Positions 29,386-44,140 of a DNA stretch of 64,000 nucleotides are shown here, piece after piece. Numbering within the stretch: position 1 is the first letter of the stretch; each line of letters opens with the position of its first letter. The position numbers were made by a program, and so were the translations under genes. The notes under the pieces are model-generated. The model made no database searches and was not told the origin of the DNA. It worked only from the letters and a program-made list of their open reading frames with translations. Where the stretch lies: NCBI RefSeq assembly GCF_002443255.2, contig NW_019211455.1:27974239-28038238 (forward strand), read 5' to 3'. The stretch comes from Varroa destructor (lineage: Eukaryota > Arthropoda > Arachnida > Mesostigmata > Varroidae).

Positions 29386-32300
29386 ATTAGAATACGAGCC
29401 ATTGGATAAATGGGACCAGTCATGGTCGACCTAGAATGGCTGAGTGGTCATCTTTAGGAGCATCAGGACAATCTCTTTAATTTGTTCTACGGCGAATACT
29501 AACGCAGAAATGCATACAAAGCAGAGCCTTCTTTCCGAAACTTCCTCGTTCTTCGAAACTCAATATAAATGCCTATTGTTCCGGACCGAATATCAATAGG
29601 AGAAAATGTTTTTAAGTACGCAGTAACAAATATAATCGTAGTAGTACTAATTTTTTAAGAACCTGAAAAAACCGTGTTTTGAAATTTTGTTACATTGAAT
29701 AACTAATAAGCACCTGTAGCATGCAAACCAAAACGTTTATCTATTATATCAAGCATATTATTATTACTATTATCACAAGTGTTCAACAACAAAGTTGTTG
29801 TCATCAAAAAATTGTCGTAAATGTACGGAAGTCTGTCATCGATTTCGGAATCTGACTTCTTGCAACCTTGGTCAAGTACAATGAACGATCTTGGTATAAT
29901 GATTTGTTTTTTCTTTGTTTGTGACTCTATACTATTGTATACTCGATACTATTTTTTTATTCATACTCCATTTTCTGAAGGAAAAATTCACTATGAATCA
30001 TTAACAGTAACGCTGATTTTAATAGCGGATCTTCTAATTCGAAATATTATACTGTCTATTTTAGGAGCTTACTGAGGGGCAGCTCAAGCTACCTCTTATG
30101 GAGTTACTCTTTTGTTGCAGTTAGAATTTTATTATTCATATTAACCCACCTAAAATAAATATTATTTAATAAAATTTTAAATGAGCTTACCGAAACGTCG
30201 GATGCCCTTGCTGCTCAAGCATCGAAGTAGACTACCTTCAAGTGCTGCAAAATTAAATCTGTGGTGAATTTTGGTTGACTGCAAAACGAAGTACTTAGAC
30301 CGAAAGGTTATAATAGTGCTTGAGAACAAAATTAAATCCTAGGTGTAGGCTTGATTTGACAAAAAGTGAAAATAACTACCAAGTCTGGATAGGAATCAGG
30401 TTCTCGGAAAGAGTCGTACATTTCGGATAACGTATATGCAACTGGTCTTAAGCTCCTCGATTATCGTGCCCTATCCAAATACTCCCAGCGACACACGGTC
30501 TAAACTAGACGGCTAAAAACGGACATCTTCTCTTCATTTACATTTTACATGTACGATATCTGTCACATAAAATTGCCATTTTTAGAAAGCCATCATGTTT
30601 AGAAAGTAGAGAATGTCCCTGAACCTTGGAAATATTCGTGAGCGTTAACATTCTAATAAGTAGCCTCTTAGAATTAGGCTATTTGGAAGGAGTTCGCATA
30701 TTTTCACCTGCTTGAATTTGTAAAAGATCTTATAAGATTATTTTTTTTTTTTAATTTTCAAAAAGGCATTTTGTAGATGTAAGGTAGTAACTATTTTTCC
30801 GCCTGGAATCAACACACTATCTCGATCACGATAGAGCTCTCAGTGTTGGATTTGTTTCGTGTTTGAATAGTCGACGACAATTTTTTATTGCTTAATAAAA
30901 TCAAATTATAATGAAGCAGTCAGCATGTCCCCCAAAAAACTTGTCCGGCTGCCTGTTTATACGTACGAGCAAGTATTTTGGATGGCAACAGACCGATGCC
31001 GGCCGGCGTACATGCACTGTGTTACCTCATCGCATGACGCGGAACGCTATCAAATCAATGTACCGTGATGTTGGTTAGCTGATTGGTTTGTTAGTTGGTC
31101 TAATGTCGTCTGCCGGCTCAAACATCTGAATTCGAAGAAATGCTCGCGTGCGTCTCCTATGAATTCAGACGAGAACTGGGCAGTATCATGACTCAACCAA
31201 AATTTTCAACGAATTGGTACAAGATAATGGAGCAGTCTCTCGGGGCTCCTTGATATTTAAATCGTACAGTTTATTGTTATTACAGTTAACCTGACCGTTT
31301 GAATTCCGAGTCGTAGTTTTAGATGGGCGTAAGTAGTAAAACATATCTAATAATAAAGTATCATCATTGCCGAACAATTGTAAATATCAGATGACTTAAT
31401 TTTTGCCAAGGATACAAAGATGCCAAAAATTCAATTAAAAGGTATATATGAAAATTCCAACCTATTTGTTTGCATTTATTATTTAAGCGAGTTAAACAAA
31501 GCTGGTTCTTTGTCCAGACCTATACCCCATCGATGGAATGCATGATATAGTAAGTACTACAGGTGTCCAACCACGTAACGTACTCATATATGATAAATTA
31601 GTGATACTTCTTTCTACACGGTGAAAGTCTACACGGTCTCAGTCACCTCGCTGATTTTTCAGGTTTACTTATTAAGATCTTTGAACATTGCGGATGGGAA
31701 AATCCTGAACAGCCTCCTATACGACAAGAAACGTATTTTTCCAGTAGTCGCTTGTAAGGTTAGAAGTTGGGCTAGAGGTGCATCGCAAGTGGGGTATTTC
31801 ACCTCACACGAAGATAACCGTCAGCGGAAGTGTTCGCTAAGAACTTTTATAAGGGATCTAGTTCTACTAATGTCTCAAGTATGACCCTGGCCATATCATC
31901 TTAACATTCACCATGTAGAAGAGATTGAAATCTTGGTTTTCTGAGAAATATGTTCGGAGTGATGTTTGCGACAACGATTAACACAAATCTCTAAAGCGGG
32001 TTAACAAAATCGCAGTTTTCCATAAACGTGGCTCTGTTCTTGATTTTATGGAGATTACATATTCAAGTAAAAGTTGTTTTTTGTTCATGATTTTCATTTA
32101 ATGGGGTTTCATTTGAATATAGTTAAATTTTATATTTTTCGATTGCAGATTTAAATTAAATCTAGTCGAAAATATGTGGAATTAACCGTTGACCCGCTTT
32201 TGGTGAGAAATTGATAGAGGGTATATTTTATAGTATAAATGCGCAAAGTTAAGAAATTCCGTTGACGTCTGCTGGTAAGTTGAAAAATACACAAGTGCAC

Positions 32301-33352
32301 ACAATAGCCCACTGGCTAATAATAACTTTTCAAACGAAACTTTCTACTCGTTAATTTCATTATGACCTTGACCTCGTTCAGTTTCACGATAAGTGTATGT
32401 TCCTGGTATGCTTCATTTTACTGCTTTCCATCCCAATTATTTATATTTACGTTATACATTTGCTTCAGAAAGACGCGATATGGTTTTTCCGCTGATCTGC
32501 TTTTATAACCGTGTAGCTATAGGTCATTGCACCCTTTTTCGGGCCATATTGCGTCAGATGCGAGTAAGGGAAACTTGTCAATCACGAGCTATAGAACCAA
32601 ACGGGCCAACAGGTTAGATTAGAACACGGTCTAACTGGCAGATCGTCCGTATTTGAGATCTACGCATGCTGACTGTTCTTCTGACACTAAGAGGTACTAT
32701 TTCTACTACAAGGATCATAAAAGAGGAACACATCAATACCTGAATCATGTAGACGATCGAAAGGTCAGGTAGATCAGCCGATCGAGACTTTTTTGCTCAC
32801 ACAAAAGGTCAACGTCCTATCCTTTGATAATATTTTGGATGCTAATTTTCTTTTCAAAACAGGCCAAGTAACATAACTACATACCAATGTATATATAGCT
32901 GGCATTGATATCGGATTAACTGCAGCAGCGTCTTTGTGGGATACCAGAACGGAAAGCACAGCGCTTTCCGCTTCGCGGAGGAATACCATCGTTACATTAG
33001 ATATTAACACACATATTCCTTATTCAGTCTTCTGTACGCAGTGTTGCATCAAATAGAAAAACAGAAGAAAATTTTATCATCATTAACATCTATAATATAC
33101 CTTTTCCAGCTTAGTACGTTAGCTGATTCGACTTAAGCTTTGCGGGTCCGCTTAGATGAAACGAGTAAAAAACTAGAGAAAAAAACTTGTACAAGTGCGG
33201 ATATTGTTTATTCTAATGTTGTACAGGACAGCGTTTCGAGATAAACGTTTAAAACATAGCATTGTAGTGTTTCTGCGATTTTTAATGTTGTACAATATTT
33301 GGATATTGCTATCCTAGCTACTCAAAGCCAAACAATTGTTAACTTTGATAAG

Positions 33353-33379
33353 TATATATATATATATATATGTATGTAT
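33353..33379. repeat. (TA)n microsatellite with TATG edge
   Basis: Alternating TA followed by TGTATGTA variants at the right edge. Confidence 0.85.
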
Positions 33380-35917
33380 CCCGATTAGAGTTCAAGTTCC
33401 GTATCGACAGCTTAGTTTGTTCCGTACGCCGATGACTGGCCACTTCCGCAATACTAGCGAATGTTTACCCTTCCGTCGTAGCATCAGCCATCTTTATATC
33501 TTCTTGATAAAATGAATAGGCCGCAATGTATAAGCCGTATAAGTTCTACAGACCTGTTGTAGAAATAATATACTACTGTACCGACTGCGCGCTCTAGTTT
33601 GTGTTAACACCTTCCGTATGCCCCCACTGATCAGTGTGATATACATCCAAAACAGTGCGGGGGCGTTCTGTCGCTTTCGTAATCCCCGCTAGATTTTAAA
33701 CTTCAAAACTCACTCACTTCCCTTTATGTGCCCTTTTTCTCCTCTCATCAACCTCCAGCGTTCTACAGCCACCTTTGTTCGTTTCGAGTAAGCATAATTT
33801 TACACGCGAACGCTCCTCGTAATTCTATGATATATGGTAGCGCGCCACGACTACACCGAATGCAGCCACCGCCTCAAAAGTTCTTCGCTCCAGCTAATAA
33901 TCTATCAGCACTCGCTCAGTATACGTTGTATACCCATTTTCTCTCGGTACGGGTGTTGTTCCGTACCGGAATGGAAGATCCCGAAGATTCCAACGATAAA
34001 TGCCAACCAATAGATCGCTGTATGGCAAGCGGGCGCTAAGCACAAAGCAGTGCGTCAAAGCTCCGAGAGGTATGTCACGGCCTACAGAGACCTAGGGACC
34101 GTGGAGGTGGCGGGCAATACGCGTAGAGCAAAGGGTTGTGTCGCCATAGATAAATATGGAGGAAACAGCACGTGAAAGAGAGATAAGGAAAGTTTCTATA
34201 AGCCACTCAATCCTTTCTCCTAGTTCAGCCAGAGGATTGATGTGGTAGCCTTTGCTGATCTTCGACGAACACATTCACCTGCCAGTGAAGATCGCCGCGT
34301 CGCCATGTCGGTTACCTACTCGGACAACCCAGAATATGCCAGAATAGACAACGGTTCGGCCTTTGACTGGAGCGGACGTTGCCGTTGTTGTCGCTACTGC
34401 CACACGACATGTGAGGAGCATCACCGGCTTTACCACCTCTATTTTTAGCACATTCACACCCCAGCAACTGTCTTGGCTTCCGTATTGATGCCGTTCTGAT
34501 CCTTTCCTACGTCTGCTGTCTAGGAGGATACAGTGATAACGAGTGAGTGGGCAGAAAAAGAAGTTGGGTGCCAGTGGTAGGCTAAAAGGAAAGAGGAAAC
34601 AGGCTGAACCTTGTGCTCAGCGACAACTCTGGTTGCCGGCATATCTTGATACAAATCGAAGCCTTAAAACCCAACCTTTAGCACTGCTCCGCATCTATAT
34701 ATGTACGGCTCTGCGATAAGAGACTAAAGCGCTAATTCTAGTAGCGGTAACAGGTTTAGCGCGCTGGTACATTTAATACAGTACAGTATGTGTAAGTATT
34801 TATAACCTCGCGGTAGGACAATCAGTGTTGTTTTTGTTGCGAGTTTTAATTCATACTCGATCGTCTCCGACTTTTTAGCTCCTCAAACAGTTAAGCCTAC
34901 AGCTTGATTTCTGTTTAGATGTATCGGCCATATGCAGTACGTGTAGATATATGCATGTATGTGCACCTATTGCCATTACAGGCTCGTGTTGTTCGTTATC
35001 AATAATAATCGGTTCCGTTTGCTACTAGCGCATCTGACGTGCAGCATCTATTTCGTTAGCCTACCAACGTATCAGTGACTCAGCAATATATATTTTTTTT
35101 TATCTGTGATAAATTTTACGTTTATATTATAAATCAAATTAAGTAATGAAGCAAAATTAGCGAATATAAGTTAATGGGCGGGGGTACCGTAAAAATATTA
35201 TCTTTGAGACCCATTAGGAAATATTTCCCATGTTGTAATATTTTGTTACTATTAGGTTCATATTACTGACTATAGGAAGCTCATATAAGGGATGACCAAA
35301 GGGCAGATATGTTAAATCAAGTTCTACCTGTCTTCACGCTAAACTCATTTGAGACTCTACTCCACCATGAGCAGTTGCCGCTTGTTGTAAAGTAAATGAA
35401 ATAATAAGTACAACAAATATAGTAAAGCAAAGTGATTTGAAGTGCCACCACGTGTTTATTGTACTTGCAAGAATCTGCTTGAATCTTAAAAACTGGCCAC
35501 AAATTAACATGAACGTTACTTTATTGAAGTTCTTTCTTTTTTCGTTCGTTTTCTGATCGTTGCACAAAGAATACATTCGGATTAATCAATCATTTAACTT
35601 CTGACTGATGCAAGAGTCAAAACGTAAACCCCCGCATTTCATAGCAGAATTCCTTAGAATAAATATTACCTGTCTCGTGCCGATTATGACATGATGGTAA
35701 ACTATAGAGTTAACGTGGTCGTATACTAGGCAATCCGTCAGTAGTGAGTAGTTTATGAATCCGTGGAGGTATTTAAAAAAAAAATTGAAAGTACACAGGT
35801 TAATCACCGCTTAGAGCCAAACCTAGTATTAATCGCTGGGGAAAATAGCCATTCGCCTTTTACTATAAAAGAACGTGCCTGCAATCAGGAGAAACTGTTT
35901 AAGGTTTGTGTACACAG

Positions 35918-35934
35918 TATATATATATATATAT

Positions 35935-36000
<66 letters not shown>
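35918..36000. repeat. Compound (AT)n / ATACAC microsatellite
   Basis: About 83 bp of AT repeats interrupted twice by ACAC-containing units, at about 35935 and 35967. The repeating Ile-Tyr-Ile open frame across it is a translation artefact. Confidence 0.95.
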
Positions 36001-36002
<2 letters not shown>

Positions 36003-37912
36003 TTTCTCTTGACTGCACGCACATTCTTTTACAGTAAAACGTCAATGGCTCTCTACTTCAGCTGTGTTTTGTATTGGTCTTCAGTCGTCAATGAGCTAGG
36101 GCATACCCCTATCTTATAAACATATGTATAAACGACAGTCGCATTGGGATATCTGTTCAGTTAAATTATTAAGCTGGACCGTTGTACTTTTTATAATGTA
36201 TCTCTAGACGATTCTCAGTACTCAATAATATACCTAAAGTAATAATAGCCCATTGGATCTAAATGATTTTAAATGCGGTCTTAATAGGCCTAGGCCGCAT
36301 CACGACTGGCATAATAGCGCTTATTCATCACCTCTTGCCATTACTTAACTACCCCATTATTTCCACATCTATCGTCACCTTCAGTATTTAATAGCTTGTT
36401 GCGACACCTTGGCAAAGTCGAGGTAAATGGAGGAAGTTGAAGACGGCGTAGATAGCGCCCTTTTGACCCAACACCGGCAGAGGGAAAGTAGCGAGATGTG
36501 ACCGCCCGACATTGAGTACCCAGTGAGTGTTGAGCGAAAAGGGACGAAGGCTTTCTGTAGGTAGGGTCGAAGGAACGAATAAATACGACAGGCTAGACGA
36601 GAAAAATAATGTAATAAGGATCTGATGTGCAGGACACGGCGCTGGTGGTAGTGGTGGGCTATTTTGTCGTCTACGCAACACAGTGCAACGAAAGACCGGA
36701 ATAAGTGACCCTATCGCGACTGTTAATAAGCTGTCATCGTGCTCATAATATTCGGACATCAAATAAAAATGTTTTACTTTATAACAAGTTTTTCATATTA
36801 CAGAATTGTTGGCGGAGGGAATCAATGGCGAAGAACGAGAGTTCTAACGAGAAAACACCGCAAACGAAATATGTAGCGGTAAACAAGTGATATTGTTCTA
36901 GATAGACGCTTGTCCTTTTTCGTTGTTTGAGCGTCAGACTTGGGCATACCCACTGACGTAAATACCATTCTGTATCTGTGTTTCGCAAAGAGGGAAAAGA
37001 AGGAGCGACCGCTTGCGTTTCGCCTGAGAAAAATACGGTTTGGCGAGAGAGAAAAACGATACCATTTATATTGCAAGAAAATGGCGAGCTTGCATTTCAA
37101 CTGCGACGTGTAGCTGCTACATATTATGCAAAGAACGCCAGAGTGTTCATTCAGTACCGTAAACGATGGTTGTTGCCGATATTTCATAGTAGCATTTCTG
37201 ACGGCGCTAACTCTTCCTGAGCCCGTGACCATATCGGTTCCGTTTTTCGCCACTCTTTTTGGGAGGCCTCTTGTGAACAACGAGGTTTTGGCGTAGCTCA
37301 GAAATAGCTTTCTCGGTGCGCCCCGCTGACTGCTGGCCTGCTTTCGCCTTCTCTCTGTTTTAGACTCTATCAACTATCACTATTAGTCTATAAAAAAGAA
37401 AGTAAAAAAAAAAAAAGAAAAACTTTGCTATAGACGTTTTTGAAGAGCTTCGTGCTGTAGCTTTATGAACCCGTAGACTAAGTTGTCTCTACATGGCCAG
37501 CATTTCGGGAATCTACCGCAAAAAAGTGCGTTCAAACACTTGCTCTCACTCTGCACTTTCTGACGTGTTTATTGCACGAGGTCAGAAGAGGGATTTGGCC
37601 ACTGAATGGTTGGCTGACCGACATCCGCGGGATGTCGAGCCTATTCACGTCCTTTATCCACACAACAACACGTTGGAAGATCTCCTACAAAGCAGGATTT
37701 AGCTGAATAGATGAGAAATGCATGCAGATGTCAGTTTCGAGTCACAAAGATGATGGAGGTAACAGGGAGTACGTATCTCTTTGGGTAGAGCACTTGTAGC
37801 TGTAGCTACTATAGGAGAGTGCACGAAAGGCGTTCTGAGGTTGACTAGACTAAACTAGTACAGCGCGATCACTATAAGAGGTACGGACTTGAAACCTGAC
37901 ATATAAATTTAC

Positions 37913-37915
<3 letters not shown>

Positions 37916-37971
<56 letters not shown>
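37916..37971. repeat. (AT)28 microsatellite
   Basis: About 56 bp of uninterrupted AT, among the longest pure tracts in the window. The Ile-Tyr run on the minus strand is an artefact of it. Confidence 0.95.
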
Positions 37972-37974
<3 letters not shown>

Positions 37975-39669
37975 AAATGGTGCGTCTGAATTAGGGAAAC
38001 TTTGACAGACCGTTTTATGTAACAGGCATGCGCTACTCCCTTAGCCCTGGTGTGACACGAAAACCAATTCTTTCGAGAGCAAAACGAGAAACTTGTTACG
38101 GCAAACAGCAATGCGTCTCCTTCGGAATTTTCGCGAAGATCAGTTATTATACTATTTTTCCGCGCCAGACAATCCTTCACTAAGACTAAAAAACATTTTT
38201 TTTTTTTCCTTAACTTGACTATCTACGTTATTACCAGTTTTTTTTTCTTGTGGCTCCTAGAAAATATGAGGAAGAGTTTCATGAGGCAAACCCTCAATAG
38301 GGTTAATATTTAAAGAGCTTGGAAATTCATTAAGGTGACTAAAAAACTGCTTTTGACACAGCTAGGATTTGATAGAGAAATTCACGACCGTTTGAAAGAC
38401 GATAGTATAAATTGCTAATTGAATTATAGGATAAGCTCTAGCGAAATATATACACATATATGTATGTACATTGTAAGCAGAAACCAGGCTCTTCGACGTA
38501 CGGAGTCTGGATAAGTAAGCCGATCGAGAATTCTGCTTGTTAGAGTTACATTCATAGCTAACGGCTTGACGTAAAGCCAGATACATGTAGACTATGCACT
38601 TGACACGGACGTTTAAAGAATTATTACTATCAATAAATCTAAAGAGGTGAAACGTACTTTCAGATATTATACTAAATGGCTTTCATCTGGGGTTCAACAT
38701 TAGTTGATTAGTCAAAGATCCTTGCTCAGGAACTCAAGTTTGCCATTCATTTAGTGGGAAGTCTACATTTTTCCTTCTAGCGCTGACTCTCAATGGCTTA
38801 TGCTTCATATGCTTGATTTAGTATTTTTTAGCAAACTCAAAATGCACTCTTTTAATTATTTAAGTTAAACAATAGATATCGTTTTTGGCCGTCTAGAATA
38901 TCCACGCTCAAATCAGGTTGATTTCTGGTTAATTCCGCGTAACAGGTCTACCTCCATTAAAGAGTTAATGTATCTTGCTCAAGCACAGGACTTGAATGAA
39001 TCTCTTTCTCACAATTAACTCAATACGAAAGAATTACAGGAATTTACTGTAGAAAAAAATACTCAACGTAAGATTAGTCCATTAATAAAATCTTTTTTTT
39101 ATACTTTGTTCTCAAATAACAAAGATGTTGCTCGTGAATTTTTTTCTTGCTTTTCAAGCAGAAAAGTGCTTGCCGAGCCGCGAGGTCTTATTTTTAAGCC
39201 TCTAAGTTTACCGCTCTTTACCGAGGTCTGGCAAATCCAGCTGTTTCTAACGAAAGCTAATGTCGAGGCCATCTTTGAAGGGGATTCTTTTTAGTTAGCT
39301 TGTATTCGCTCGCGTGAAGCGCTGGTAAGAGGTTTGGAAAAAGCGTTCCTTTATCAGCAAACACTTTGGTGCTTTATGTGATTACTGTCGATTGAGGGAC
39401 CGATTCACAGAAAACTTTTGTTTGTTTCATACCAAGGTAAACAAAGATGAACAACCTCAGACGTAGGCATACATATCATGTCCTACCTGTAAACGTATAC
39501 ATACGTTGAGAAAGTAAAATTCACAGCGGGTTTTAGAGATGAACATTAAGTTCGGGATGGGAGCGGCATAGACTATTTTTTACATCCTCAGGGTAGCCAC
39601 CAATATAAATTATATCATAAAATGCTAATGTGCCCGGCTAATGCGGAATTGTCATAGCTGACTATCACC

Positions 39670-39825
39670 ATCTAAAAGACACGTTGTGGTCTAGATTCAA
39701 GCCGGGGCATAAACAGGGCTTGTTTCGTGCTGGGGGCCACCCAGCACCTTTATTTCACCAGCATTTCAAAGAAATGCCTAACGGCTATAGGGTACATAAA
39801 ATTCGAAACATAACTGACTGTCATT
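39670..39825 (-). repeat. SINE-like dispersed repeat, copy A
   Basis: Read on the minus strand, this segment matches copies B (40103-40243) and C (44141-44290) over most of their length. Shared blocks run from a GTTTCGA start, through a CCRTTAGG block, the CCCAGCACGAAAC block and TTGAATCTAGACC, to the shared end CCACAACGTGTC. It carries about 25 extra bases in the middle compared with C, including a perfect hairpin at 39727-39747. The block equivalent to the B box is degenerate (GGCTTGAATC). The family is unnamed to me. It is most easily explained as a small tRNA-related retroposon. Confidence 0.65.
39727..39747. repeat. Perfect 8-bp-stem hairpin inside repeat copy A
   Basis: GTGCTGGG, a five-base spacer GGCCA, then the exact inverse CCCAGCAC. 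Only the half equivalent to CCCAGCAC is kept in copy C, which suggests that the hairpin was either gained in copy A or lost in the others. Confidence 0.8.
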
Positions 39826-40102
39826 TAAATTAGCTTATTTTGCTTGTACATGAGTCGCTATTACGTGTGTGATAATAACGTGTAAATCCTGTCACTGACT
39901 ACGTTCATGATGAGAATAGATATAGAACAAACGAGAAGCCCATCTTACCAGAAGAAACAAGATATGCGCAATAAGTATAGTTTTTAAGGAAGCAGACAGC
40001 CTGTTTGGGACAGCGGGCAGAAAATAAAATGTGAGTTAATTACCTATTAAGTTGCCTCGCTTTCACAGAAGCTAAATCTTATCATCAGATAGATGTACAA
40101 TT

Positions 40103-40243
40103 GATGCGTATTGCTTCTAGGTTTCAATTTTTACGTTCCGTACCGCCATTAGGCTTTTCATCAGACGGCTGGCTCCCAGTACAAAAGGAAGTCTGTCTCC
40201 GCTCGGGTTCGAATCTAGACCCAAACGTGTCTTTCCTACGATT
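40103..40243 (+). repeat. SINE-like dispersed repeat, copy B
   Basis: Clearly related to copy C by eye, with shared ATGCGT start, TTTTACGTTC, CGCCATTAGG, CATCAGACGG, TGGCTCCCAG, GAAGT.TGTCT and CGGGTTCGAA.CTAGACC. GGGTTCGAATC matches the RNA polymerase III B-box consensus. TGGCTCCCAG about 36 bp upstream could be a decayed A box. It lies about 280 bp from copy A in the opposite orientation. A 69-codon open frame runs through it, and the parallel frame in copy C only reflects DNA homology. Confidence 0.7.
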
Positions 40244-40249
40244 CCACGT

Positions 40250-43200
40250 GGGCGACTATTTGGCAAGTCGACGTAGCGGAAAGCATCAACATCGCGATAA
40301 GCGGGTCTAGACCTAATTGAAGGAAACTTCTCGGGTGCTGCTAGTCTAGTCCTTATGAATAGTTTGTGAGTATCGATATGCTTTGGCTTCCTAAGACGAT
40401 TCAGCTTGTATCCACTCCCGTAACTTTTTCTATGTGATCAACACTTAAAACGATGCAGCCCCTGCAATTTATCCCTGACACCCGGGCAAACATCAAAGTC
40501 CGGAGAATAGTTACGTCTCCACTCGCCCTATCGTCTCCAGTAGGGTAGGGGGTCATCTCCTGGCACATAGATCCTTCCTTAGTGCGGATCGGCTTTAGTG
40601 CGACGTTGTTTATCTTTGCTTACATTTGACACCAGGCCCATGGGATGCCAACTACAATAAGTTTAGCGGCCTTCCAATAACTAACAGCCCAATACACCAA
40701 CAAAATCAAAAATATGTACCGCCAAAACAACATCCTACTAACACGCTATAGTACAGGAAGTAAACAGATTCAAATGTACTATATAGGCATAAGTAAGGCG
40801 TATTTGATAAATGGTATCAATGCCTGCTAAAGCTGCTAAGTGAAAAGCGTCATCTAGTCTATCAGACCTTTATATTGGAATGATAACGCTAAATGACCTC
40901 TAGTGTGCCGTCAGCGGATTGTTTCTGTTAGAGGCCATTTGCAAATACTGTGTAAAAAGAAAGAAAAATCCTGTGCTAGCACAAATATGGCAAATGGCAA
41001 AAAGATAAGGAACGATCTGACAGGAATAACAGATAGGATGATAATAAGAGCGTACCGATAGAACTAAGACCCATATAAAATAAATAAGGGCAGCGATCTT
41101 ACCATAGGTTATGATTTCTTTCAGACATTTTTTAAATGAATAAGATATTACTAAATACGCCGCAATAAATTTCGATCCATACAATATAACTGTAAAAAAC
41201 AAATTAACGATTAAGCAACTTAAGTAATATCAATGTTCTTTCTTTGGTTCCTCATGCAATGCAATACAATACTACAGCAAAAGTACTCGAGAACGCTGAT
41301 ATCTTAAAAATGGCACGACTTTGCTTTACTTCTTAGCTACAGCTATTTTAATCGTTTTTTCAGCCATTAGGCCTTATATAATAACACAACCATCCACAAG
41401 CATGAAAGCGTACAGGTATTGTCAATCAACAAATTTATACTGTTAAACAACTTTTCGCACGATAACGAATGGAATAAAATTAGTAACACATAATAACTAT
41501 TAGCATAATTATTCTTAATTTAATTACATAATAATTATTATTAATAACTATTAACATAATGACTTACTTATCTGTCGTTGCTTTTTTCCAACTGAACGTT
41601 CAGGAAGAGATCTCAACTATGGCTTTTGTAACCGCACGTTGATAACCGCTCTCTGCGTATCTATTCTGTAGAGTAATTTATTAATCTACTTATTATCCAG
41701 TTACGATTTGACTGTAAATCTACATTCTCCTCTGTCCCCTTCACTTTTCCCACCTCGGCTAAGTCTACGCTCTACCTCTACTGTTGACCACTTTTCCTCC
41801 TTTCCGGACGGACGACTAATAGGCTTAAATTATATTCGAATAGCATCCATAGCAGACATTACAAAAAAACGTGTTCGTTTTCGTGCCGTGTAACATCCAC
41901 AGAGATAGTTGAGTAAGTTCTGGTTTTTTAATTTACCATACCACACAAACTTTCAATAGAAAGAGAGCAATAGAGCAAGTAATCAATTCTAAATAATCTT
42001 GCACGAATTCATATGACATGTTTGAAATTGTTGGTGAAAAGCTGGCATTGAAGGGTTTTACCGGTTGCAAACAAAAGTGCATCAATAAACAAAATTGGTA
42101 TAATGATTTAAACCGTTTGCCTTAATGTTTTGTACTAACTTGCCGGTAGTACCAAGCCATTAACGGCGTGTACCATGCAAAAAAATTAGTTCGATTAGAA
42201 AATTGATTCTTAATTCGATCGGATGAATTCACTTAAGCAATGTTATAAGATGTCTAAATCTTGACTTCTTAACAACGAATAATAGTTAGTCGTTTGGGAA
42301 CCTCGTATTCTCTGATGAACACCTGTTCGTGCTTCATGCAGACAATAGAGTTCGGTGCTTCAAACTGTGCCTTAACCTTTGTGCTTAATATACCCGGTCT
42401 GACGAATCCCCCTCACTCCTTTGTTCATTGGTATTGCTAGAAAAGGCTTTTTCTGCACTATTATTAACCTTTAGCGGGTATACCATAAATATATACTTTC
42501 TAGACTATAAAAAATACCCGTATGATGGGCAGCAGTACAAACCAGGTAGCTAGATATCCTTTTCGAATATTATCCCTGGGACCGTAGAATAGTTTTCTTC
42601 TTAATTGACGGACAATAAAACGAAACGCTACGATATTTTTTCCGCACATTGTTTCTTCTATTTTTCAGTTTTCATTCTCCTCACTCTCCAACTTTTCCCT
42701 TTCCGTCACGCACCTTGCAAAGCTCAAATCATTTCACGAGCTCTTTCGACAGTGGGATTCTGTTCCGAGCGACAAACTGCCCTGCAACTCATGGCCCTTT
42801 CGATTTTGTCCATACGATAACAAGTTCTCCGGATTCTTCGAACAGAACTGTCTTGCGCAATAGCATAGAGTAGTAGGAATCGTAAACGAGTCCCATGAGG
42901 ACAGACGCCTCACAATGATGCGCCTCAGAGCCTCACCGCCGCATCATGCAGTGACAGCAACTGAGTAGTTTTGACACTGATTTTAAATCAACTGCCCTAT
43001 CTTAGCACGTAGCCTGCTTTTCTGGAATGTCTGTGTGCCCAGTCTGTTGCTGTCGCAGGCAAGCAACTCAAATAATGCTTCGGTCTAAGGAGACCGAGGG
43101 AGGAAGCAAACCGCAAAAGAGGTTAAGGAATCTTTTTTTCGTATAGTGAGCTATTGCCGTTCTGACATTTGTGCCTCACCTAATACGATGCGATACAAAC

Positions 43201-44140
43201 TCGCGGAAAGCTGTATTTTTAGAATCAGGTAGACTTAGCTTGTGCTCCGAATCTTTTTTACCTTTTCTTGCTACTACAAAAAGTGTGCAGCTTAAAGGTA
43301 TCAAACGCGTAGAGAAATGAAGTGCCCAAGGGATAAGATCTAGCAAAGCATAAGAAGACAATATCAGAAGCATACGAACCTAAAGAGATAAGCATGCTTC
43401 ATTCATGTTCTGCTACTTTATGGCAGAGAACGTAGAAAAAATGTGTCTTTGTGTTTATCTTCATCCAATCTTTTTCCAATTTTTCCTAATTGACTTATTT
43501 GAGGTTTTTCATTTAAAAAATTGTCTCCATTTTAAATTAACCCAAAAGGTTATATGTCCGTAGACATTTAGTGTCAATTAAAATATGTACCACGATTACA
43601 TATAGAGAAAGATCAAGGCCAAGCTTTTGTGATGATTTATCTTCTGCTAATGTATCTGCTGGTATGATAATTAGAGCAATAATAACACGTCGCATTGCAC
43701 TCAAGCCACATGGTGGCAATAAGGAAAATATCTACCCAACACCCAGCCCTTTTTCTTGTCAATTATGACGAAAGCGGCTGGGGCGAGCACCGAAGCGTAG
43801 TCTCGGCCCAGTGTGCACCATCTTTTTTCAATTTAAACATATATCTAGCTTTTATTTGGTTACCTAAACACATAGGAGGTAATGAAATTACCGAATTATA
43901 CCCTCTAGATCCAAAAGCCACAGCCCGTTAATTATTTTTATCTTTCCTTTAACACGTATAACACCCATTCTGAGAAACCTATTCAAGTCATCCTTTGCGA
44001 CACATTTTTTTTCAGTTAAAGTAACCCTGCTCTTCGGTGTGTAGAACAACACCCTATATAAGGTAAGAACGAAAACCGTATTTGGTCTAATTTCATGGTA
44101 CAATTTTTTCCAGTTCTACTATTTAAAGCGTCCTTCTACG
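40250..44140. other. Intergenic or intronic stretch, no recognised gene
   Basis: AT-rich and unannotatable apart from a short direct repeat at 41491-41560. A minus-strand hydrophobic frame at 40900-41202 contains a segment (41103-41189) bounded by an acceptor-like and a donor-like site. Pyrimidine-rich patches occur at about 41725-41790 and 42655-42720. Confidence 0.55.
41491..41560. repeat. 19-bp direct repeat pair
   Basis: TAATAACTATTAGCATAAT (41491-41509) recurs with one change at 41542-41560, separated by AT-rich sequence. A local duplication. Confidence 0.7.

Larger units (their letters stand above)
28900..39660. other. Intergenic or intronic stretch, no recognised gene
   Basis: AT-rich DNA with long (AT)n tracts at 29355, 33353, 35918 and 37916. 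A GC-richer segment lies at about 33600-34620 without recognisable coding content. The longest open frame here, minus strand 36822-37373, has no ATG at its start, overlaps open plus-strand frames and matches nothing I recognise. Confidence 0.55.
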